Shown: in pieces, positions 1 through 7,900 of the stretch
How the letters are laid out: every line of letters begins with the position of its first letter
Numbering within the stretch: the first letter of the stretch is position 1
Assembly: GCA_035353175.1 (NCBI GenBank)
Contig: DAOPZC010000087.1
Span: 1-15,177 of the forward strand
Origin: DAOPZC01 sp035353175
Lineage (GTDB): Bacteria; Verrucomicrobiota; Kiritimatiellia; RFP12; UBA1067
Direction of reading: 5' to 3'
Length of the DNA: 15,177 nt
The notes under the pieces: model-generated
The model's input: only the letters and a program-made list of their open reading frames with translations
Told to the model about the DNA's origin: nothing
Databases searched by the model: none
Made by a program: the position numbers and the translations under genes

Positions 1-9
1 GACGCCCTG

Positions 10-36
10 TCTTGGTTTGTCTCGTGCGGCTATAGA
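10..36 (+). promoter_or_regulatory. Candidate promoter of the first glycosidase-like gene
   Basis: A TATAGA hexamer at 31-36 sits in an AT-rich patch (TATAGATTTAATTAAT) that stands out from the GC-rich surroundings and lies 74 bases before the start codon at 111. The region 23 bases upstream of it reads TGTCTT, a poor match to a sigma-70 -35 box, and TTTG at 16-19 could be an alternative contact. The window begins only 30 bases upstream, so any upstream activator element cannot be seen. The call rests on the -10-like hexamer and its position only. Confidence 0.4.
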
Positions 37-57
37 TTTAATTAATATGCTCTAGCG

Positions 58-69
58 GGCAACGTTGCC
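58..69. promoter_or_regulatory. 12-bp perfect palindrome in the leader, operator candidate
   Basis: GGCAACGTTGCC is a perfect 12-bp palindrome between the TATAGA box (31-36) and the start codon at 111, roughly +15 to +27 from the expected transcription start. A central CG flanked by AA and TT is typical of operators bound by LacI/GalR-family repressors, which often control sugar-use genes. That family link is knowledge-based inference. No regulator gene is present in the window. Confidence 0.3.
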
Positions 70-110
70 GATTCGATGCCTGAGCGGCACAACTTTGGAA
101 AGGGCGCAAA

Positions 111-1712
111 ATGCTGAACGTTCGGAGACGGGTTTGGGCTGGGGTGCTGTCGGTGATGGCGGCGTGGCCGGGTTTAACGGCGGAGGAGGCGGTCAACATC
201 GGCGGCCGGCGCGAGCTGTTTGTGGACCGCGCGCTGATCGGCAAGACGGCGGGCGACCTGCGTCTGGCTCTGCATCATCCCGAACGCCGGGAGATCGTGC
301 TCGAGACCGACAAGCCGTGGGAAGGCAACGCCTCGGGCTATCAGTCCGTTCTCTACGCAGACGGAAAGTACCGGATGTACTACCGCGGGATGAACTACGG
401 CAAGGGGATGGGGGTGAGCGATACGACGGTTGAAGACCACGAGTGGGTCCTCTGCTATGCCGAAAGCGCGGACGGCATCCGCTGGACACGGCCGGAGCTC
501 GGCATCTGCGACTTTCATGGCTCGAGCGCGAACAACATCATTCTGAACGGGGCCATGGTCAAGCCGTTTGCGGCCAATCCCGCCTGCACGGCTGTCTTTA
601 TCGACACGAATCCGGCGTGCCCCGCCGATCAGCGGTTCAAGCTGGTTCTGACAAATGAAGATCGGAAGGACGCGGAGCATTTCGGGGTGCATGTGATGGC
701 TTCGGAAGACGGCGTCCACTTCACGATGCTGACCAAGAAAAGGTGCATTTCCGACGGGATGTTCGATTCGCAAAACACGATCTTCTGGGATCCGGCCGCC
801 AAGAAATATCGAGCCTATTACCGCTATTTCAGAGACGGATTCCCGCAAGGAATCCGCGATATTATGACCAGCGCGAGCGAGGACATCGCGAGCTTTCCCC
901 CCGGCAAACCGGTTGCGCGTGAGCAGGGCAAGGAGCATGCGCTTTATACCAATCAGATGCAGCCGTACTACCGTGCCCCGCACATCATCCTCGGCTTCCC
1001 GATGCGCTACTGCGACCGCGGCACGAACGCCTGGGCCTGGCCAGCCCTTTCGGCGCTGCCTGGCGTGGAGAATCGGCAGGCGCGTTCGGCCAAGTCGAAT
1101 CGGTATGGGACTGCGGTCACCGATGGCGTGCTGCTGGTGAGCCGCGACGGCGAAAACGTCCGGCTCTGGGAAGAAGCCTTTATGCGCCCCGGCCCCCGAG
1201 CTAGGGAAAGCTGGGTCTACGGCGACAACTTCATCTTTTGGGGATTGGTCGAGACGGCCTCCCATCTGGGCGACGCGCCGAACGAGATCAGCCTGTATTC
1301 AACCGAGGGATACTGGGAAGGGAACAGCACCAAAATACGCCGGAGCACGCTGCGCTTGGACGGCTTCGTCTCGGCTCAGGCCTCGGCGGCCGGCGGCGAG
1401 CTGGTCACAAAGCCTTTGATCTTTGCGGGAACGGCGCTCTCGATCAATTTCGAAACCGGCGGACCGGGTGAGCTGAGAGTGGAAATTCAGGATCCGGACG
1501 GCAAGCCGCTTCCCGGCTTCACGTTGGACGACGGCTTCCCGATCTTCGGCGACCACATCGATTTTCCGGTCGCGTGGAAGCGCAAAGGGACGGATGTGGG
1601 CGCGTTGGCGGGGAAACCCGTGCGGCTCAGGTTTACGCTCAGGGATGCTGACCTGTACGCCTTTCAGTTTGGAGGCGCCGTGAATGCCGCCGCCAGCGCG
1701 GTTTACAAATAG
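111..1712 (+). CDS. Secreted five-bladed-propeller glycosidase-like protein
   Basis: This 533-residue protein has an N-terminal signal peptide (basic MLNVRRR, hydrophobic core, probable cleavage after LTA at residue 24). The body carries repeated strand motifs of the five-bladed beta-propeller glycosidase type (GH32/43/68-like superfamily): YADGKYRMYYRG at 82-93, CYAESADGIRW at 115-125, and FWDPAAKKYRAYYR at 225-238. A C-terminal beta-rich segment from about residue 412 to 520 looks like an accessory domain. Similar proteins are common in Planctomycetes and Lentisphaerae and are usually uncharacterised. The start at 111 is preceded by AAAGGG at 99-104 with 6-base spacing. The gene stands alone: it is followed by a 209-base spacer with an inverted repeat and a new promoter. 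Residues for a catalytic pair cannot be assigned with confidence, so substrate and activity are unknown. It could be a non-catalytic glycan-binding propeller. Confidence 0.8.
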   Translation: MLNVRRRVWAGVLSVMAAWPGLTAEEAVNIGGRRELFVDRALIGKTAGDLRLALHHPERREIVLETDKPWEGNASGYQSVLYADGKYRMYYRGMNYGKGMGVSDTTVEDHEWVLCYAESADGIRWTRPELGICDFHGSSANNIILNGAMVKPFAANPACTAVFIDTNPACPADQRFKLVLTNEDRKDAEHFGVHVMASEDGVHFTMLTKKRCISDGMFDSQNTIFWDPAAKKYRAYYRYFRDGFPQGIRDIMTSASEDIASFPPGKPVAREQGKEHALYTNQMQPYYRAPHIILGFPMRYCDRGTNAWAWPALSALPGVENRQARSAKSNRYGTAVTDGVLLVSRDGENVRLWEEAFMRPGPRARESWVYGDNFIFWGLVETASHLGDAPNEISLYSTEGYWEGNSTKIRRSTLRLDGFVSAQASAAGGELVTKPLIFAGTALSINFETGGPGELRVEIQDPDGKPLPGFTLDDGFPIFGDHIDFPVAWKRKGTDVGALAGKPVRLRFTLRDADLYAFQFGGAVNAAASAVYK

Positions 1713-1725
1713 TGTAGCCAATGAT

Positions 1726-1788
1726 CGGCTCGGCACAGCCTTGCCCTTGTGCAAATGGTCGATTTGCTGGCGAGGCTGAGCCGAGCCG
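1726..1788. repeat. Large imperfect inverted repeat with a nested hairpin
   Basis: The arms at 1726-1740 (CGGCTCGGCACAGCC) and 1774-1788 (GGCTGAGCCGAGCCG) pair at 14 of 15 positions. Inside the 33-base loop, GCAAAT at 1751-1756 pairs with ATTTGC at 1762-1767. It begins 13 bases after the stop codon of the glycosidase-like gene, so it would sit at the 3' end of that transcript and may act as a terminator or RNA-stabilising structure. There is no T-run after the right arm, so it is not a classical intrinsic terminator. A mobile REP-like element is an alternative. No second copy was noticed in the window. Confidence 0.55.
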
Positions 1789-1805
1789 TCTCGTGTGGGG
1801 CGAAA

Positions 1806-1819
1806 CGCTCAGACGAGCG
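1806..1819. repeat. Small hairpin in spacer
   Basis: CGCTC-AGAC-GAGCG forms a 5-bp stem with a 4-base loop, 17 bases after the larger inverted repeat and 8 bases before the A-rich conserved promoter element. It could contribute to transcription ending of the upstream gene. It is short enough to be chance in GC-rich DNA. Confidence 0.25.
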
Positions 1820-1827
1820 GGAGGCGT

Positions 1828-1891
1828 AAAAACAACATAAAAACAGAATTCTATTTGGACGAACTTTATTTGTTGTCCGGACTGCTATACT
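1828..1891 (+). promoter_or_regulatory. Promoter of the lipoprotein/TIM-barrel unit with shared upstream element
   Basis: An A-rich element at 1828-1852 (AAAAACAACA, then AAAA, ending in the palindrome AGAATTCT at 1845-1852) is followed after exactly 33 bases by the -10-like TATACT at 1886-1891, which is preceded by TGC and so forms an extended -10. GAACTTT at 1861-1867 lies where a -35 box is expected. The promoter before the PATR gene (4804-4867) has the same A-rich element (22 of 25 bases identical), the same 33-base spacing and GAAC at the same offset. A bulged inverted repeat (GGAC-G-AAC ... GTT-GTCC, 1857-1878) overlaps the -35 area here only. The conservation supports a real, co-regulated promoter. 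Whether the upstream element is an UP element or an activator site is not decided by the sequence. Confidence 0.6.
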
Positions 1892-1921
1892 TCTCGTGTT
1901 AAGTGGAGGCAGGGCAGAAGT

Positions 1922-3538
1922 ATGCGTGACAGCGTAACGGGAATGAAACGGCTTTTCGCGTCAGTGTGCGTTTTGTGCGGGCTGGCCTTGGGAGGCTGCG
2001 CCGGCTGGGGCGTTCACGCGCCGGAGGGCGGCTGGGCGTGCCGGTGCGGCCGCATTGTGCCGGTCACTCGGGGAACGGGGAACGACACCGAGGCGGCTTG
2101 GTCCCCGGATGGCACGCGCATCGCCTTTCAGACGGACCGCGAAGGCGATTTGGACATCGCCGTAGCTGATTTGGCGAGCGGGGCGGTCACGCCCCTAGTT
2201 GCGGGCGAAGGACAGGCCTGCTATCCCGCGTGGACACCAGATGGCGCGGTGGTCTACGCCTTCGGGCGTCACGAGGGGACCGCGACGCAGGCTGCCGCCG
2301 CGAAAGCCGATTGCGGATATGGGCTACGGCTGTGGAAGCCGGGCGGGGGTCGGGTGCTGACGCAGGGGTACTGGCGCGATTACACGCCGAGCGTCACGGC
2401 GGCCGGCGACGCGGTGTATTACGCCTCGACCTGCGGCGAAGCCGGGGACGGCGTGGCACTCTGGCGGATGGGGCTTTCGCCGGGCGTGGCCGGCGAGCGC
2501 CTGTTGCGGCTGGACGGCGACGCAGGCGGGATGGTCCAGCCTTCGCTCTCGCCGGACGGACGGATCCTGCTGTGGGCGCAGCTGAACAATTTTCGCCAGA
2601 ACTGGCGGCTGTGTGCGGCGCTGAAAACGAACCTCAGCGACTCCGTGTTTCTGACGCCGCCCGAAATGGGTGCCTACGCCCCGCGCTGGTCTCCGGACGG
2701 GGGGCGGGTGGCGTTCACCGGGTTCCGCAGGGGAGACCCCGGCTGGGGCGTCTATCTGCTGGAGCCCCGCTCCGGCGCGCTGTCGCGTCTGGAGACTGGC
2801 GCCGGGAATTCGCGGAGCCCCGCTTGGTCCCCTGACGGGACGGAGCTGGTCTTTGAAAACAATCGCACGGGGAGCTGCAAGCTTTACCGGACGCGGGTGT
2901 CCTGCGGCGGAAAGCCTGCGGCGCGAACGAAAACAGAGGAGAGCCGGGTGGACGCACGCCTGGTGCGGAAGGAGGGGGCAGCGGAGCTGGTTTCAGGCAA
3001 CGGCACGCACGTGGCTGGCGCTGTTGCGCCAGGCCAAGAAGCTCTTTCGTTTGACCGGCCCGGGGGGCTTGATTTTGGGGCGGGGTCCTTCTTTGTCCGG
3101 CTGACGCTGACGGTCAGCGCGCGCGAGGGCGGCGCGCGCATCGCGGCCGTCGGACACTATGCGGAGCATGCGATGGGCTGGCAGGTCTATCTCAGCGACG
3201 AGCATCGAATCTGGTTCCACGCGCGCGATCCGAAAGGCGTGTTCATCGGCGCGGAGTCCGACGCGCCCGTCGCTCTGGGCCGGCCGGTCCAGGTGCTGGG
3301 GATCCGCGACGCGGACGGGACGGTGAGACTTTACGTGGACGGCAAGCCGCAGAAGCGACGCGGCGCGGGCGCGACACTCGTTTACGGGCCGGCGCTGAAG
3401 CTGTGTCTGGGGCAGCAATGGAATGGCGGCATGCGCCTCAACGGGCGGGTGACGGACTTCGCGTGTGGGCGAGGCTATCCCGCCGGCGTGCCGCAGCTGA
3501 TGACGCGCGAGCGCCTGTTTGAGGAGGTGGCCCCATGA
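1922..3538 (+). CDS. Lipoprotein with TolB-type propeller and LamG-like domain
   Basis: This 538-residue protein has a lipoprotein signal: a short hydrophobic stretch ending in LALGGC, with lipidated Cys at residue 26. Five PD40/TolB-like propeller repeats follow, each marked by an (W/L)(S/T)PDG motif at residues 60, 104, 209, 257 and 302. From about residue 370 to 520 a beta-rich segment with a YVDGK motif at 471-475 resembles a LamG/concanavalin-A-like laminin-type fold. A surface-anchored role in binding glycan or protein is likely, and no catalytic site is evident. Start 1922 has AGGG at 1911-1914, 7 bases upstream. An in-frame ATG at 1943 would give a more usual signal peptide (MKRLFASV) but has only a poorly placed CGGGA before it. 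The stop overlaps the start of the next gene (ATGA at 3535-3538), so the two are translationally coupled. The propeller plus LamG arrangement could support substrate capture for its partner. Confidence 0.8.
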   Translation: MRDSVTGMKRLFASVCVLCGLALGGCAGWGVHAPEGGWACRCGRIVPVTRGTGNDTEAAWSPDGTRIAFQTDREGDLDIAVADLASGAVTPLVAGEGQACYPAWTPDGAVVYAFGRHEGTATQAAAAKADCGYGLRLWKPGGGRVLTQGYWRDYTPSVTAAGDAVYYASTCGEAGDGVALWRMGLSPGVAGERLLRLDGDAGGMVQPSLSPDGRILLWAQLNNFRQNWRLCAALKTNLSDSVFLTPPEMGAYAPRWSPDGGRVAFTGFRRGDPGWGVYLLEPRSGALSRLETGAGNSRSPAWSPDGTELVFENNRTGSCKLYRTRVSCGGKPAARTKTEESRVDARLVRKEGAAELVSGNGTHVAGAVAPGQEALSFDRPGGLDFGAGSFFVRLTLTVSAREGGARIAAVGHYAEHAMGWQVYLSDEHRIWFHARDPKGVFIGAESDAPVALGRPVQVLGIRDADGTVRLYVDGKPQKRRGAGATLVYGPALKLCLGQQWNGGMRLNGRVTDFACGRGYPAGVPQLMTRERLFEEVAP

Positions 3539-4785
3539 GGCTTTATAGTGTTTTAGTGTCCGCGCTGATCGCCGGGTCGCTGTCTCGCGCGGCTGAGCGG
3601 TTCGAGTCGGCGGCGCTGGTGGACAGCCTGGATTTCGCGGCGGAGAAAAACAAGGCGGGGGACTTTCTGTTCGACACCGAAACGGCGGCAGGGAACCGGG
3701 CGGTGCTGGAGCATGTGCTGCTGACCGGGGCGAACACGATTCTCTGGCGCAATTGCGTGGGCGGAACCATGCGCTATCAGAGCGAAGAAACCCGCCTGCC
3801 CTGGGTCGAGTCGCCGCTCGACAAGCGGCGCTTGCCGGACAGCCGGCCCGTTTACGGGTGGCTGCGGTACTACCAGAGCGAGCCCGACATTTTGCGCGAC
3901 ATGCTCGGCGTGTGCCGGGAGAAGGGGCTGCGCGCGGGCGTGCATTGGCCGTTTGAGGAGACGCACTGGCACAGCTGGACCATCGGGCCGTGGAACTTCG
4001 AACACCCGCAGTTTTGGGGCGTGACGGCCGCTGGTCAGGTCTGGCCGGGCCGGTGCAGCCTGGCCTACCCGGAAGTGGTGGCTCACAAGCTGAGGCTGGT
4101 GGACGAGCTGCTGGCGCGGGGGACGGACCATTTGTTCATCGATGTGTGGCGGACGGGAGGATGGAGCCCGCGGGACGAATTTGTGCAGCCCGAGATGGAG
4201 CGGTGGCGCCAGAGGTTCGGGACGGAGCCTCCTGCAGACGGGGCCGACCCCCGCTGGTGCGCGTTCGTTTCAGAGACCACGCACGCGTACTTTAACGCGG
4301 TGCGGCGTCGTCTGGACGGGTCGGGCCGCAAGGTGCGGCTGATGGTGGGGATTCTGGAGGCGGACATCATCAGCGACAAGCCGGACGCGACGCTGCTCAC
4401 GCGCGGCGTGGATTGGCGGCGGCTGGTCTGCGAAGGCGTCATCGATACGTTGGTGGTGATGGGCGTGAAGTGGGACACGTCCCGCCCTTTCGAGAGCACG
4501 CGCGAAATCTACAGGAGCGTCTTGGCCGCGTGCGGCGGTCGCTGCGAGGTGCTGTTTCCCGTGTCGATGTACGATTTCACAAAAAAAGGCGTGCCCGGGT
4601 ATTCGCAGGCGTTGAAGCGCGCTCCCGGCAAGGTCGCAGGCGAACTGCTGAAGCTGGCATGGGAAGAGGGCGCAGACGGCATCTGCATGGAGTGCGTGGA
4701 CTACAGGAACTATTCGCAAGAGGCGTGTGCAGAGATGCGGGCTGCGCTGAACGGGCCCTGCCGCTTCAAGCGCGGCACCCGGTGA
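3535..4785 (+). CDS. Secreted TIM-barrel glycosidase-like protein (GH10-like/GHL10-type)
   Basis: This 416-residue protein has a short signal peptide (MRLYSVLVSALIAGSLSRAA). Beta/alpha-barrel signatures follow in order: GANTILWRN (65-73), GLRAGVHWPFEETHWH (131-146), LAYPEVVAHKLRLVDELL (176-193), HLFIDVWRTGGW (199-210), KVRLMVGILEAD (266-277), IDTLVVMGVKW (303-313) and GADGICMECVDY (379-390). Acidic residues at strand ends (Asp203, Glu274, Glu386) are candidate catalytic groups, an inference from position. The pattern resembles glycosyl-hydrolase-like 10 proteins (DUF187/GHL10 group), common in PVC bacteria and mostly without known substrate. The start overlaps the stop of the lipoprotein gene by ATGA and is served by GGAGG at 3523-3527, 7 bases upstream. 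The spacer after it carries a new promoter, so it ends its transcription unit. Confidence 0.75.
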   Translation: MRLYSVLVSALIAGSLSRAAERFESAALVDSLDFAAEKNKAGDFLFDTETAAGNRAVLEHVLLTGANTILWRNCVGGTMRYQSEETRLPWVESPLDKRRLPDSRPVYGWLRYYQSEPDILRDMLGVCREKGLRAGVHWPFEETHWHSWTIGPWNFEHPQFWGVTAAGQVWPGRCSLAYPEVVAHKLRLVDELLARGTDHLFIDVWRTGGWSPRDEFVQPEMERWRQRFGTEPPADGADPRWCAFVSETTHAYFNAVRRRLDGSGRKVRLMVGILEADIISDKPDATLLTRGVDWRRLVCEGVIDTLVVMGVKWDTSRPFESTREIYRSVLAACGGRCEVLFPVSMYDFTKKGVPGYSQALKRAPGKVAGELLKLAWEEGADGICMECVDYRNYSQEACAEMRAALNGPCRFKRGTR

Positions 4786-4803
4786 CAGGGCTGGCCGCGC
4801 GGC

Positions 4804-4867
4804 AAAAACAACACAAAAGTAGAATTCTTGTTTCATGAACGTTTAGTTTGCCACACGTGCTTATAGT
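4804..4867 (+). promoter_or_regulatory. Promoter of the PATR/sialidase-like operon with shared upstream element
   Basis: The element at 4804-4828 (AAAAACAACA, then AAAA, ending in palindromic AGAATTCT at 4821-4828) is followed after exactly 33 bases by TATAGT at 4862-4867. GAACGTT at 4837-4843 occupies the -35 region. The element matches that of the promoter at 1828-1891 at 22 of 25 positions, with the same spacing and the same GAAC offset, while most of the intervening bases differ. It begins 18 bases after the stop of the TIM-barrel gene and lies about 65 bases before the ATG at 4933. GAAC in a -35 box is reminiscent of ECF-type sigma factor promoters, but that is only a suggestion. Confidence 0.6.
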
Positions 4868-4920
4868 ATTCCCATGACTGGGTTAGGCTTTTGGGTGTGG
4901 CGTCATCTGGCAGCTCATAG

Positions 4921-4926
4921 AGGAGG
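4921..4926 (+). promoter_or_regulatory. Strong ribosome binding site deciding the PATR gene start
   Basis: A perfect AGGAGG lies 6 bases before ATG 4933 and 3 bases before the adjacent in-frame GTG 4930, favouring the ATG. It is among the strongest Shine-Dalgarno sequences in the window, consistent with high expression of the large surface protein. Confidence 0.75.
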
Positions 4927-4932
4927 TCGGTG

Positions 4933-7900
4933 ATGAGACAGGTTAGTGCGCGTTTGGCGGGCTCTGCGGTCGCTTGGATGGCCTTCGCCGCCGGCTGTGC
5001 GGTCGCAGCGGACTACAGCTGGTTGGGGGGCGGGACAGATAATAATTGGACCACGCCGGAGAACTGGCAGGGCGGGACTGGCTTCCCTGGCGCGGCGGGC
5101 GATGTTGCCACGGTGACGGCGGCGAACTCGATCCGGCTCAACACCAGCGGCGTCGTGACGCTCGGCCGGATTCAGCTCGCTTCGGCAACTCCCAAGACGG
5201 TCACGGTCACCGGCGACGCGGGCGCGGGCTTCACGTTCAGCGGGCTCGCCGCGCCGGGCAGCGGCATCACGGTGGACGGGAACATCACGAATCGGCTGGT
5301 TTTGGGCCCTGAGTTCGTTATTCCGAGCCGCATCGATAAGATGGGAGCCGGTGCCGTGGAATTCACAGGCACTCAAACGTGCTCAGTCGTCGGCGGATAC
5401 GGATGGGTATTTGGACAAGGACAGAGCATTTATGCGGGCCCCGCATCGCTCCTCGTCGCAAACGGGGTGGTTGGCATCGGGAACGCCTCGAGCACGGCGA
5501 CCGTGGTTCTGACCAATCAGGCCGCTTGGACCGTGAATCGTATTGAACTCGGCGTTTCGTCGGGGCTGAACACATTAGGAATCTTGTGTCAGGATGCGGA
5601 CGAGTGTTCGGTTACGGTCGGACAACTGGTGCTGGGAAACATGAATTCTTCGGGGGGCACAAACGGGATCTATCGTCTGCACAAAGGAGCGCTGACGGCG
5701 AACATTCTGACGGTCGGATACGCGAGTCCCTGTCAGTTTGAGCAAAGCGGCGGAAGTCTGGCCGCGGCATCTGTGAAGGTCAAAAACGGCACCTTTTACC
5801 AGGACGGCGGCGTTTCGGTCATATCCTCTTTTGCAGTCGGCGACACCAACATTGTTCCGTCTGTCACACTGGCGGGCGGCCGGATGTTGATAAACAGCGA
5901 CATTACGACTCCTTGGATTCAGGAAAAGCAGGGGTTCGATTTTTCCGGCGGAGTTCTGCAGGTGACGAACTCCTGTTCCTGTTTAATTCCGCTGCGCCTG
6001 AGCGGGACGCCCACATTTGACACGCCGACCTCCGGAAAAGGCCTGACGCTGAGGGCCGGCTTTTCAGGGCGTGCGGATATCGTTAAGGCGGGAAGCGGTG
6101 CTGTGGGTTTGGGATCGGGACTGGCCGCCCAGCTTTCGGGAAGCCTGACCATCAGCAATGGCGTTTTCAACATGGGGGCAAACACGTTGCTCGAGAGCTA
6201 TGGACCGTCTGCCGAACCGCTCGGCATGAAAATCTGCAATGGCGGCATCTTCCGCCTGTCAGACATCAATTCGGTGGTCACCGTGCCTCTGGCGCTAGAT
6301 ATCGAGGCCGGCGGCAAGATCGATTTTTCTTATTCGTCCTACTACAACCGGGGCATTGTGGTCGCACGCTCGATCGTCACGAACGGTGTCTCCTTGCCGC
6401 CGGGCAGATACACCACCGCCCATGGATTTGTGAGCGGCCCGAACGCTTCGTGCTCGGTGGTAATCCCCGTCAACTGGACCGGCGCGGGTGACGGCGTCTC
6501 GTGGAGCGATGCCGCGAACTGGGATGGCGCGGTCCCGAACTCCGCCAGCGCCGTGGCAGACCTTTCTAACGCGCGGCAGCCGGTTCGGCTCGACAGCGCC
6601 GTGACGCTGACCTGTCTCGTGTACAACCCGCAGGGCACAAACCGTTCGCTGATGCTGACGGGCAGCGGCTCGCTGACGATCAGCACCGGGTTCAGCGTCG
6701 CGCCCTGCGTCTTTGTCGGCCCGGGCCGTTCGCTCACGATCGATGTGCCGCTTGAGCGCACGCCTGCGGGATCGACGCTCGCGATCGTCGGCGGGGGCTC
6801 CGTTACTGTCACGAAAAAGTTCCCTGGCATCACGGCCGGTCAGGGTGCGTCATTTTCGCTGTACGGCGACTTGGTGTTCGCGGGCGCGGCCACGATGGAT
6901 TCGTTCTTGGGCCTATGGCGCCATGAGCTGAACAGCACCGGCTCGGTAATCTTCACGAACGGGTGCCAACTGGCCTGCCAGCGCATCTTGAACAACCCGT
7001 CGGGGTTCTATCCGCTGAGGCAGGTCTACCACGACGGCGGCTGCGTGACGTGCGGCGATGTCTACTTCACCCGACACAACGGGGACTCGGCGGCTCCCTA
7101 CACGTATTTCATGCGTTCCGGTACGCTGACGACGACGAACGCCAACGGCGTTTGCTTGGGCGTTTATTACACCGGTACATGGGCGCGCTATTCAGGCGGG
7201 TCGTTTGTCATGAGCGGCGGCACGGTCAACACGGCAAGGCTGGCCTTGGGCATGCCGGACAGCGTGCTCGACCTGCACGGAGGCGACGTCTATCTGGGGT
7301 CGGGCGGAATCATTTCGACCACGAATAACCAGGGGACAATCAAGCTGGGCGGCGTTGCGCTCCGGACAACGGCGAACTGGTCGTCGTCTTGGAAGATGGA
7401 GTTGACTGGCGTGTGCGGCAACACGCTGATCGACACGGCGGGTAGCACGGTGACGCTGGGCGGCGCGCTGTCGGGCGCGGGCGGCTTGGTCAAAACGGGC
7501 GCGGGTACGCTGGCCCTCAACGGTGTGACGAACACCTTCACTGGACCGCTCGTCGTCGCGGGTGGAACGCTGGCCTGCGGGGCGGCGTCGGTATTCAACG
7601 GCGTATCCGAGATCACCGTCACAAACGGCACGCTGGCTTTGAACGGAACAGTGCTGTCCTCCAATGTGATTCTGCGCGTGGCAAGTGCGGCTAATCTGAC
7701 GTTGGCGGCTGGCAAGAGCTTGGCGGTTGACCGTCTGCATATCAGTGGCGTTTGTCAACCGGCGGGCACCTATACGTTCGGCTCGGGCACGGTTACGGTT
7801 AACCCGACGGCCAAGATCGTCTGGACGGGTGCGGCCAACGCCGGGGCGTTGTGGTCGACGCAGAATAACTGGACCAACACGGCGGTCGTTCCGGATGGCG

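Noticed and set aside
174..1265. 363-codon open frame on the - strand opposite the first gene
   Set aside because: It is antisense to a gene with a clear signal peptide and family motifs. Its product is Arg/His/Val/Ala-rich without domains, a usual by-product of GC-rich third positions.
1922..3538. Annotation as the Tol-Pal protein TolB
   Set aside because: The propeller repeats are TolB-like, but the protein is a lipoprotein with a C-terminal LamG-like domain, lacks the TolB N-terminal domain, and has no tol or pal neighbours.
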